15,931 nucleotides of DNA. Origin: JAKVCB01 sp963578605 (lineage in GTDB: Bacteria > Planctomycetota > Planctomycetia > Pirellulales > Lacipirellulaceae). The DNA lies in the NCBI GenBank assembly GCA_963578605.1, contig CAUZEA010000116.1:1-15931 (forward strand), read 5' to 3'. Of the stretch, positions 6,859 to 13,387 are shown one piece after another (within the stretch, counting starts at the first letter, position 1; every line of letters starts with the position of its first letter). A program made the position numbers and the translations under genes. The notes beneath the pieces were generated by a model. It saw only the letters and a list, made by a program, of their open reading frames with translations, was not told the origin of the DNA and made no database searches.

Positions 6859-8997
6859 TTACGGTAACGGTCGCCAACGCACCGCTTGCATCAAGCCCGT
6901 ACGGTCAACTTTGACGGACCGGGGCCGATCGCCCACCACGCTCAGAATCATCCCGGGCTTGCCATCGGCCAATTCCGGCGGCAGCACGCAGTCCGTAGAG
7001 TACTCCGGGTAAGTCTCCACCGTGCTAAGGTAATAGGTTTCCGGGTCCCAGGTGTTTCCGCCGTCAGAGCTGACCCTGGCTCGCACCCCACCACGCAGCC
7101 AGGGCACGCGATGAATGTACATGAGCACGATTCGGCCATCGGGAAGTTCCACGGCAGAGCCGTGCATTTCTGCCAGCCCGGTAGTCGCTGCCCGGACATT
7201 GGTCCAGATCACCCCGCCGTTGTCAGAATCTGCCAGCAAGATATTCTTGACCACGGACGTCAATGTCGAGGCCTTGCACTGCCCGTACTGCATCATCCAC
7301 AGCCGATTAGCAGGCTCGTACTGCTCCTCCAAATACGTCTGCCACGGTGCGGGCGACGGCGCGGGCGGGTGGAGCAAATTGTCGCGGACAACTGCAAGCA
7401 GGCGCCCCGAAGTAAGTTCGATGACCGAAGGTTCACCCGTAGGACACACCGGATAGCCCTCGGACCACGTTTGGCCACCATCCGTGGAGCGGAACGTGTA
7501 GGTGACGTGGTTCACTCCGGGCTTTTGAAGTCCAACAGGCCACAGGAGCGTCCCGTCGCGTAGTTGCGTAATAGGACCGGCCTGCGGCCCGGACGGGAGC
7601 GGGCCCAGACCACTGCCCAGGCGTTCCCACGTTTGTCCTTCGTCCCGGGAACGGTAAAGCAGCAGGTGATCGTTTTCGTGATCCCAGCTCAGGAAACTTC
7701 CATCTCGCAGCACGGTGTGTACGCGGCGTGTGACTTGCAGCACATCCCATGTTCGTCCCCCGTCCTTCGTACGCATGAGATTGATTGCGTCGTCATTCTT
7801 TCTGGTTGCAGCCATGAGATAAATCAAGTTCTTGTCGGTGATCGTGAAATTGTACGACCCTTCTCCTGAATAGAGAGGAAGCCGGACCCGTTCGGCCGGC
7901 AGCTCATGGACCTTGCCATCGCGCGAGTAGAGGATCCCTTGGAAATCTTCCTCCTCGGGACCGGGTTTCAAGCCGCCCAAACCGTCCTTCATCACCGGAT
8001 GTACCGTAAACATGTAGCCGTAGCTGGAAACGCCGATCTCCTCGTCCGTCGCCGAGAAGACCCTCGCCCGGTAGTTGCCAACCCGCGAGAAGTCTACCGC
8101 TAACTTCTCTTGGCCAAAGCCAGCGGCCGTGGGGCACGCGATGTCGGTGGTAAAGACCACCTTGCCCTCGTCGAGAGTCTCGATGCTTAGCTTGAGATCT
8201 CCAGGCTCCTGCTCCCGGCTGCTGTAGTGAGCCAGGTTCAAAGGGAGCGGCTCTCCCATCAGATGCAACATCCCGCTGAACGGCGTGTCGGCCGTCAGCG
8301 CCACTTCAACAGGGTAACGTGTCTGGAAAGGTGTCGCGTGGGGACCTACTTCCAGTTGTACGGCATCGATCCACACCTTCCCTTCGGTCGAACTCTCAAA
8401 CACCAGATCCACCGCGCCGCGGTGGAAATAAGGCGATACATTAAAGGTCTGTTCATAACGCTGCCAATCCTCTGTGACCGAAATCGGCACGCTCTGTGCA
8501 TCGGGTTCGTTCCGCCAGTCCATGGGCTGATTCCAGACCCCGAGGCGTAGCTTGGCGGAAGGCAGGTCGCTACGGGCATACACCGAAAGAGTATAGGCTT
8601 GTCCATATTTCATCGGGACAACCGGGGAAGTCAGGTGAGCGGGTTCGTTCTTCGACACCGAAACTGCCACAGCACGGCTCCCCTCGGGCGTGCCGGGCAC
8701 CTCTTCGATCACCGGATCTGTCTCGGAGGGAGGGCCGATCGAGACTTGGCCGCTAGCCATCAGCTGGAGCGTGAGCGGGTTGACCATATCGGTCCAGTTC
8801 GTGGGCGAGCCGTATCCCGGGTCGCGCGCGGTCCATTGGTGTTTCTCTTGCCCCAAGGGCAATTCAAAACTCGCGTTGGGCAGCAGATTCTTCGGCCCCG
8901 CGATGTGCGCCGATTCGGCGAATACCGAATTCCCGGTAAGGCACATAAGACACGACGCGATTGCCAGGGACCGGTTCATCCATAGACGCCTACTCAT
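6859..8997 (-). CDS. Secreted sialidase-like (BNR/Asp-box) protein with N-terminal carbohydrate-binding module
   Basis: A 712-residue exported protein. The start is ATG 8997: it has AAAAGG (9006-9011) at 8-base spacing and gives a signal peptide (basic MSRRLWMNR, then a hydrophobic stretch, cut probably after VFA at residue 27). A longer reading back to 9069 has no such features. Residues 37 to about 210 resemble a CBM4/9-type module (opens NLLPNASFELP, closes KVWIDAVQLEVG). A beta-sandwich spacer follows to about 350. The rest is a six-bladed-propeller sialidase-like domain with Asp-box-like motifs ending at W417 (RTKDGGRTW), W457 (RSRDEGQTW), W511 (RSTDGGQTW), W598 (degenerate, DSDNGGVIW) and W650 (SSDGGNTW), plus a GEPSVIEL segment in the style of sialidases. 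It may be an exo-sialidase or another glycan hydrolase of this fold; the arginine triad was not assigned, so a binding-only role is possible. Second gene of a minus-strand pair, 72 bp after the putative GH67-like gene. Confidence 0.85.
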   Translation of the reverse strand: MSRRLWMNRSLAIASCLMCLTGNSVFAESAHIAGPKNLLPNASFELPLGQEKHQWTARDPGYGSPTNWTDMVNPLTLQLMASGQVSIGPPSETDPVIEEVPGTPEGSRAVAVSVSKNEPAHLTSPVVPMKYGQAYTLSVYARSDLPSAKLRLGVWNQPMDWRNEPDAQSVPISVTEDWQRYEQTFNVSPYFHRGAVDLVFESSTEGKVWIDAVQLEVGPHATPFQTRYPVEVALTADTPFSGMLHLMGEPLPLNLAHYSSREQEPGDLKLSIETLDEGKVVFTTDIACPTAAGFGQEKLAVDFSRVGNYRARVFSATDEEIGVSSYGYMFTVHPVMKDGLGGLKPGPEEEDFQGILYSRDGKVHELPAERVRLPLYSGEGSYNFTITDKNLIYLMAATRKNDDAINLMRTKDGGRTWDVLQVTRRVHTVLRDGSFLSWDHENDHLLLYRSRDEGQTWERLGSGLGPLPSGPQAGPITQLRDGTLLWPVGLQKPGVNHVTYTFRSTDGGQTWSEGYPVCPTGEPSVIELTSGRLLAVVRDNLLHPPAPSPAPWQTYLEEQYEPANRLWMMQYGQCKASTLTSVVKNILLADSDNGGVIWTNVRAATTGLAEMHGSAVELPDGRIVLMYIHRVPWLRGGVRARVSSDGGNTWDPETYYLSTVETYPEYSTDCVLPPELADGKPGMILSVVGDRPRSVKVDRTGLMQAVRWRPLP

Positions 8998-9005
8998 ATC
9001 ACACA

Positions 9006-9011
9006 CCTTTT
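9006..9011 (-). promoter_or_regulatory. Ribosome binding site deciding the sialidase-like start
   Basis: On the minus strand AAAAGG lies 8 bases before ATG 8997. It supports translation from that codon rather than from the in-frame upstream codon at 9069, whose extra residues would put a charged stretch in front of the signal peptide. Confidence 0.7.
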
Positions 9012-9047
9012 CTGTCACTAGAGTGAAAGACGTTTCCACACAAAGAT

Positions 9048-9073
9048 CCACACTCACAAACAGCCACACTCAC
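9048..9073. repeat. Direct repeat CCACACTCAC x2
   Basis: The 10-mer CCACACTCAC occurs at 9048-9057 and 9064-9073, a 16-bp period, in the gap between the two minus-strand genes and running over the stop codon of the upstream one. A related TCCACACA lies just before it. Function unknown; it could be slippage-derived. Confidence 0.35.
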
Positions 9074-11313
9074 TTGGGCGAGGCCTCCATCTCTTGTGCC
9101 TTGGTCCTCAACGGCCGATAGACGTACTCGTTCATCGTTGCGATCGCACCGCGGTCCGATTGATCACGGGCAACGCGGGCGAACGCCTCTAATGCCAGGC
9201 GGAACTTCACCAGGGCATCTTTCGTGTGCCCGCGCGCCTCGACCGGCTTACCCGCTGCTTCCGCCGTCGCTGCATGGCGTACCGCTTCGATCGTGTCGAA
9301 GTAACCAGCGCCAAATTCAAGACGGCCGATCCAATAGTCCAGATAGACTCGTTTTTCTTCCGGAGTTTTCTCTCGTGCCAGGCGAACTGCTTGGAGGGCT
9401 CGCTGGTAACCTGCCCGCGCCTCGGCGTATTTCTCATTCATCGGGCCCGCTTTCCAATGCTTCATGATCATACCCGGTGTGGGAAAGGCCAGACCATTGG
9501 CATGCCGCTCCAGTACGATCGAGGTCTCTTCCAACTCCCGAAACATGACGAGCATGTCTTCAACGGCAGCATTGCCACAAGCGGCACGGACCTGATCGCG
9601 ATAGACCGACTCGGGAGTGGCGGTTTCATCCCACGCCGCTCGGGCGATGTAGGTCACGCACGGGTCGTGATCGCTGATCTGCCAGTATCGGGTGGAGAAA
9701 CCGGCCCAGCCGTGCTGGCGCATATCTTTAGTCAGCTGGTGCAACGAGCCGGTGGTCAGCGCCGGCAGCAGGCCAATGTTGTCGTCGTGTAACGTGAAAA
9801 TCAGAGTTGCCGGAACTTTTTCGGTATCGAGCCGCCCAATCGCTTCGCGTCGTTTCACAACGCGCGCCGGGGTATAGGCCAAGAAGTTGAGCGTCTCCGA
9901 GCCAGGAGGTAAGATTCTTGACAACAGGGGGAACAACTCTTCGGCTACCTGACAGTAGACAAGCTTCACGTCGGGTCGCTTCGTATCGGCAAGTGCCCGA
10001 CATTCGGTGAGCAGGCGATCGTAGAACCGCAATATGACGATATCCCCTTTGGCCTCCGCCAGTGCTCGTGACGATGAGATCCCCGGCCGCCGGCCGGCCG
10101 CCGCGAGCACATCGCTCAGTGACATAACCTGGCTAAACCCATATTTCGCATCCAATGCCTGCCAGGCCTGCTCGTAGGTTCCCGCCCATTGACGGAACTC
10201 CGGCATTCCTAGCAACAGATAGTCCACTTCGGGATAGGTGCGGATCGTCGTCTGGAGTACGGTCGCGGCTAATTCCGTCAGCTTTGGATCGTCTGGAGCC
10301 GTGCTCGGGCCGGGGACGATCGTCAACTCCTCAAGTTGGTGGACCGGCCGAGAATCGGAAAGCAGTTCCTTGAACTCCGGTGGAAAGTCAGTCAGGTACA
10401 CCGGCATCACGCACTCCATGCCTCGCTCGTGCGCATGTGCCATCAGGTTGTGGATGAGCTTTTCTCCGGCAGCGGCGAATTCTTCGTAAGAACCCCCCAG
10501 TGGCAAGTCGGGATTCCAAAACTGCGGCCGATCGTCGAACAGATGCCGACCCACCATGTCGTCGGTGATCGGAAACTTATGGCCAAAGCTGAGCCAGGCC
10601 GACTTGCGGGAAACACCTTGATGTTCCAGGTGCAAGTAAGGCTGATAGGTCCAAATGTTCACAAGAATCCGGTTGAACCTCAATTTGGCTAGCTGATCCA
10701 AGACCGGGCGGTAGTCGGCCATGCCCCACGATTCAGGCCCACAAAGAAAGGTGTTGACCACTCGCCACTGGCGAATCCACAGTTTCGGCTCCAGCACGAC
10801 GTCCCTCGCAGGCAATCGAAACTTGCCCGGCTCCTCCGGCAATACGTCGCCATGCAACAGATACCGTACACCCCAGCGCTCGACCAATTCGTAGACTGCC
10901 CAGAGCGTCGCCTGCGGGCTGCCGCCACCGACGATCAAAGCGGGCTTGCCCTCTGGCCACACTCGCTTGAGCACCAAACCTTGTTCGCTCAGCTTCGGCC
11001 AAGGCTCCGAACCCATTGCCCTGGAGATGGCTGAACTGGTTGTCGGAGTGCCGACAAGCAAAACCGCATCGGCAGAGGCGGGGATCGTCTCCACCGGCCG
11101 GGTGCGAAACCCATAGAGCTTATCGAGATAATCACAAAGTTCTTTCGCCGCGTACCGCTCCAACTGCGGTGCCGTGGCGTCGACAATCACGACCACGTTC
11201 GGAGACGTGCTATCCTCGGCTCTCAGTTCACCCAAAGCCGGCACTATCGCGAACGCCAGGCCGAGCCAAACAGACCACAACCATTGCAATACCGGTGGGT
11301 AAGAGGATTTCAT
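9070..11313 (-). CDS. Secreted putative glycoside hydrolase with GH67 N-terminal-like domain and TIM barrel
   Basis: A 747-residue exported protein starting at ATG 11313. The signal peptide spans about residues 1-32, with a Trp/Leu-rich core and a cut after ALG or LRA. Residues 37-150 match the alpha/beta domain found before the barrel in GH67 alpha-glucuronidases and GH20-type enzymes: VVVIVDATAPQLERYAAKEL, an LLVGTP segment, and GGGSPQATLWAVYELVERWG leading into GVRYLLHGDVLPEEP. Residues about 180-540 look like a TIM barrel (RFNRILVNIWTY, CVMPVYLTDFPPEF, YLLLGMPEFRQW). E372 in GMPEF is a candidate catalytic or substrate-binding acid, by position only. The C-terminal 150 residues are helical and rich in Ala, Arg and Glu. 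DUF4838-type proteins share this architecture and many lack a measured activity, so 'alpha-glucuronidase-like' is the closest safe label. First gene of the minus-strand pair; it probably acts in the periplasm or outside the cell with the sialidase-like partner. Confidence 0.78.
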   Translation of the reverse strand: MKSSYPPVLQWLWSVWLGLAFAIVPALGELRAEDSTSPNVVVIVDATAPQLERYAAKELCDYLDKLYGFRTRPVETIPASADAVLLVGTPTTSSAISRAMGSEPWPKLSEQGLVLKRVWPEGKPALIVGGGSPQATLWAVYELVERWGVRYLLHGDVLPEEPGKFRLPARDVVLEPKLWIRQWRVVNTFLCGPESWGMADYRPVLDQLAKLRFNRILVNIWTYQPYLHLEHQGVSRKSAWLSFGHKFPITDDMVGRHLFDDRPQFWNPDLPLGGSYEEFAAAGEKLIHNLMAHAHERGMECVMPVYLTDFPPEFKELLSDSRPVHQLEELTIVPGPSTAPDDPKLTELAATVLQTTIRTYPEVDYLLLGMPEFRQWAGTYEQAWQALDAKYGFSQVMSLSDVLAAAGRRPGISSSRALAEAKGDIVILRFYDRLLTECRALADTKRPDVKLVYCQVAEELFPLLSRILPPGSETLNFLAYTPARVVKRREAIGRLDTEKVPATLIFTLHDDNIGLLPALTTGSLHQLTKDMRQHGWAGFSTRYWQISDHDPCVTYIARAAWDETATPESVYRDQVRAACGNAAVEDMLVMFRELEETSIVLERHANGLAFPTPGMIMKHWKAGPMNEKYAEARAGYQRALQAVRLAREKTPEEKRVYLDYWIGRLEFGAGYFDTIEAVRHAATAEAAGKPVEARGHTKDALVKFRLALEAFARVARDQSDRGAIATMNEYVYRPLRTKAQEMEASPK

Positions 11314-11319
11314 ACCTGA

Positions 11320-11337
11320 TTCTCTTATGCTAGAGAA
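11320..11337 (-). promoter_or_regulatory. Hairpin over the ribosome site of the GH67-like gene
   Basis: TTCTCT and AGAGAA form a perfect 6-bp stem with a 6-base loop, ending 6 bases before ATG 11313. On the minus-strand mRNA the 3' arm contains AAGAGA, the best available Shine-Dalgarno match (about 7-8 bases from the start), so the fold would hide it. This could lower or regulate translation. The stem is AT-rich and weak. Confidence 0.35.
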
Positions 11338-11360
11338 CTCTTTTTATCAAACCACGGCTC

Positions 11361-11382
11361 ACCGATAAACTGATAACCGATA
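11361..11382. repeat. Direct repeat ACCGATA x2 upstream of the GH67-like gene
   Basis: ACCGATA occurs at 11361-11367 and 11376-11382 (15-bp period) with a further GATA between them, about 50-70 bp before the GH67-like start. The spacing is compatible with a binding site for a regulator on tandem half-sites. The minus strand also has a TTGTCA just upstream that resembles a -35 box, but I find no good -10 at normal spacing. Confidence 0.25.
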
Positions 11383-11556
11383 GGCGTTTTGACAAGCGGC
11401 CTTGCCTGCCCTACCGCCACAACGTGAGCATAAACATGTAGCAACTCACTGTCCAGCAATTGACAGGCTGGGTCGGAAACGCGGGAATTGAACGCCGTTG
11501 GGAGGGGAACCATGCCAAGCTCGCCATTCGGCTCGTAACAACTACCGTTACAGCCA

Positions 11557-11593
11557 TCCTGTCCATGCGGGGACCCCTGCTATCCGGACAGGA
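11557..11593. repeat. Inverted repeat TCCTGTCC ... GGACAGGA with inner palindrome
   Basis: The arms 11557-11564 and 11586-11593 are exact reverse complements, 21 bases apart. The palindrome GGGGACCCC (11569-11577) lies between them. A smaller related pair, CTGTC/GACAG, lies at 11449-11466. The element sits directly before the ThuA remnant. It may be an operator, a recombination scar, or chance; no T-run argues against a terminator. Confidence 0.35.
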
Positions 11594-11600
11594 CCGTGCC

Positions 11601-11768
11601 ATGCACCTGGCTGCCGGTGAATTTTTTCGTTCTGGCTACCTGTGGGATGTTGGCAAAGGCCATGTCTTCTATTTGCGCCCGGGTGACCAGGACTATCCTA
11701 TCCACAAAGATGAGCACATCCTCAAAATCCTCGATAACACCTGTGTTTGGTCAGGGATGACAAAGTAG
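11601..11768 (+). pseudogene. ThuA-domain protein remnant (C-terminal stub)
   Basis: The reading GEFFRSGYLWDVGKG followed by HVFYLRPGDQDYPIHKD and a closing ILDNTCVW matches the conserved end of ThuA / trehalose-utilisation-like proteins, where a GEVFRSG strand, a G-[KR]-[IV]-FYF-x-PG turn, a YP-x-Y-H segment and a final NAVRW helix are usual. Homology begins near 11616. ThuA-like proteins are normally over 200 residues with an amidotransferase-like fold; only about 50 remain, and the sequence before 11616 does not look like ThuA in any frame. ATG 11601 with AGGA 7 bases upstream could allow a 55-residue peptide, but it could not fold as the domain. It ends 288 bp before the Gfo/Idh/MocA gene on the same strand, a pairing often seen in planctomycetes (known from gene neighbourhoods, from memory), so it is likely the leftover of a former operon partner. 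Confidence 0.65.
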
Positions 11769-12056
11769 CGGTCATTTCTTCGCTCAATTCTGCGTTAAGT
11801 CCGCTCTAACGACTACAATATCGGGTGCGGTAAATTGGTCGACAAATTGCTTGAGAGTTAACCTGTTCGCCCGTAAACTTAATGGACCATTCGCTGCAAG
11901 GTTTAGCGCAATCGGCACGGGAATATCGGCGGGGTTATTTGGTGCTCGAAATGAGTCAGCTCACATCAACAGGCAAAGCCTCGTAGCAAGCACGTTTTGC
12001 AGGTGCCGGTGCTGGGGATTGCAGCCAGCATTTTCACTTGGAGTATTTCAACAACT
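11769..12056 (+). other. Leader region of the Gfo/Idh/MocA gene
   Basis: There are 288 bp between the ThuA stub and ATG 12057, notably AT-richer than the left half of the window. A TACAAT box (11814-11819) lies 17 bases after TGCGTT (11791-11796); the -10 is good but the -35 is poor, so this is a tentative promoter with a leader of about 230 bases. A frame at 11851-12126 overlaps the next gene out of phase and shows no family features. I see no riboswitch-like conserved structure. Confidence 0.25.
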
Positions 12057-13277
12057 ATGCAAGAGAAACAACATCAGATCGAGCGGCGACAATTCCTTCA
12101 GGGTGCCGCCTCGGCGGGTGGTTTAGGCCTCGTTTCCGCAGCCGTTAAGCATGCCCACGCCGGGCATGCCGATGGCAAAAAGATTTATCGCGTGGGTGTG
12201 ATCGGCCGCACTGGACGTGGTGGCTACGGGCATTCGCTGGACGAAGCATTTCTCGAAGTTCCGCGCACTAGGATCATAGCCGTGGCTGACGACGACCCGG
12301 CAGGACTTACCAAAGCCGCAGAGCGGTTATCTGCAAAACAGACCTTCGCAGATTACCACCACATGCTCAACGAAGTCGAATTGGACATGGTAGTGATTTG
12401 CCCACGGTGGGTTGATCAGCACCGCGACATGGCCGTGGCAGCAGCCCAGCGGGGAATTCATATTCTGATCGAAAAGCCATTTTGCCGCACCTTGTCTGAA
12501 GCAGACGAAATCGTGGCGGCCTGCGAAAAGTCTGGCGCGAAGTTGGCCATCGGACACATCACCCGGTACAGTCCCACCCTCAACACGGTGCAACGAATTA
12601 TCGACGAAGGACAGATCGGACGTGTGCTCGAGTTTCGTGGTCGTGGCAAAGAGGATCGGCGGGGTGGTGGGCTCGACTTGTGGGTGCTTGGCACGCACAT
12701 TATGGATTTAATCCGTGCATTCGGAGGAGATGCCCAGTGGTGTCACGCCACGGTCCTCCAAAACGGAAAACTGGTCACTCAAGACGATGTGTTCGAGGGG
12801 GCCGAAGGACTTGGACCTTTGGCTGGCGATGAGGTGCATGCCACGTACAAAATGTCCGACGGAGCAATGGCCTATTTCAGCTCGTTGAAACACGCTGGAA
12901 ACGCAAAACGGTTTGCATTACAGATTTATGGTTCGGAGGGAATCCTTGAATTCAGAGAGGGCATTTTACCCGATGTAAAATACCTCGACGATGCCACCTG
13001 GTCACCTGGTCGTTCGGGAGCAAAGTGGCAGGCTGTTTCCTCAGCCGGCATTGGCAAGGCGGAGCCTCTCTCGGGACGCCGGTACCAGTCGCGTTACATG
13101 CTGGCGATCGAGGATCTACTGGCAGCGATTGAAGAAGACCGTCAGCCACTTTGTGGTGTGTATGAAGCGCGCGGTGCAACCGAAATGATTGTGGCGGTCT
13201 TCGAGTCACATCGCCAGGGAGGGCCAGTCAATTTTCCGCTGGAGAATCGCAACAATCCGCTGACGATGTTGGGTTAA
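12057..13277 (+). CDS. Tat-exported Gfo/Idh/MocA family oxidoreductase
   Basis: A 406-residue NAD(P)-dependent oxidoreductase, probably acting on a sugar or sugar derivative outside the cytoplasm. ATG 12057 is chosen because it places the twin-arginine motif ERRQFL (R10-R11) at the expected place, followed by a small-residue hydrophobic stretch and a likely cut after AHA (residue 35). Starting at 11997 would add 20 residues before it. The only ribosome-site candidate, GGAG at 12040-12043, is 13 bases off, rather far. The Rossmann N-domain shows VGVIGRTGRGGYGH (glycines 50, 53 and 55-56) and ends with EKP (139-141), which contributes to cofactor binding and catalysis in this family. GHITRYSP (from 166) and LDLWVLGTHIMD (D207, H214) hold further conserved positions. 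The C-domain runs to GPVNFPLENRNNP. Because Tat exports folded proteins, cofactor may be bound tightly before export. Convergent with the DUF1501 gene, 110 bp apart. Confidence 0.9.
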   Translation: MQEKQHQIERRQFLQGAASAGGLGLVSAAVKHAHAGHADGKKIYRVGVIGRTGRGGYGHSLDEAFLEVPRTRIIAVADDDPAGLTKAAERLSAKQTFADYHHMLNEVELDMVVICPRWVDQHRDMAVAAAQRGIHILIEKPFCRTLSEADEIVAACEKSGAKLAIGHITRYSPTLNTVQRIIDEGQIGRVLEFRGRGKEDRRGGGLDLWVLGTHIMDLIRAFGGDAQWCHATVLQNGKLVTQDDVFEGAEGLGPLAGDEVHATYKMSDGAMAYFSSLKHAGNAKRFALQIYGSEGILEFREGILPDVKYLDDATWSPGRSGAKWQAVSSAGIGKAEPLSGRRYQSRYMLAIEDLLAAIEEDRQPLCGVYEARGATEMIVAVFESHRQGGPVNFPLENRNNPLTMLG

Positions 13278-13331
13278 CTTGGGTTGCAGAGGTGGCTCTC
13301 GCGCCTCGATTTATACGACAATCGATAGGAC

Positions 13332-13365
13332 TTGTGGTGCTACGTGCACCCGGTCTGGACCACAA
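13332..13365. terminator. Possible bidirectional hairpin between convergent genes
   Basis: TTGTGGT (13332-13338) and ACCACAA (13359-13365) are exact reverse complements with a 20-base gap. An alternative smaller stem, GGTGC/GCACC (13336-13340 with 13346-13350), overlaps it. The element lies in the 110-bp gap between the ends of the Gfo/Idh/MocA and DUF1501 genes, where a shared terminator is expected. No T-run is present. Confidence 0.3.
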
Positions 13366-13387
13366 CCGGCCCACGGGCACACCCTGG

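Larger units (their letters stand above)
11314..11600. other. Intergenic region, left part, no supported gene
   Basis: Roughly 290 bp between the start of the minus-strand glycosidase pair and the ThuA remnant. Short open frames exist on both strands, for example 11325-11513 minus and 11460 onward plus, but none shows a recognisable domain, a good ribosome site or a neighbour-supported role. The stretch should hold the promoter of the minus-strand pair. The upstream part of the ThuA gene is not found here in any frame I could follow. Confidence 0.5.

Noticed and set aside
8998..9069. Upstream extension of the sialidase-like protein by 24 codons
   Set aside because: The extension puts charged residues before the signal peptide and has no ribosome site, whereas ATG 8997 has AAAAGG at 8-base spacing.
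11325..11513. A 62-codon minus-strand frame just upstream of the GH67-like gene
   Set aside because: No recognisable family and no clear ribosome site; kept only as a possible leader peptide in the hairpin finding, not as a gene.
11851..12126. A 91-codon plus-strand frame overlapping the Gfo/Idh/MocA start
   Set aside because: Out of phase with the real gene, Cys/Arg-rich, no domain; it ends inside the Tat signal coding region.
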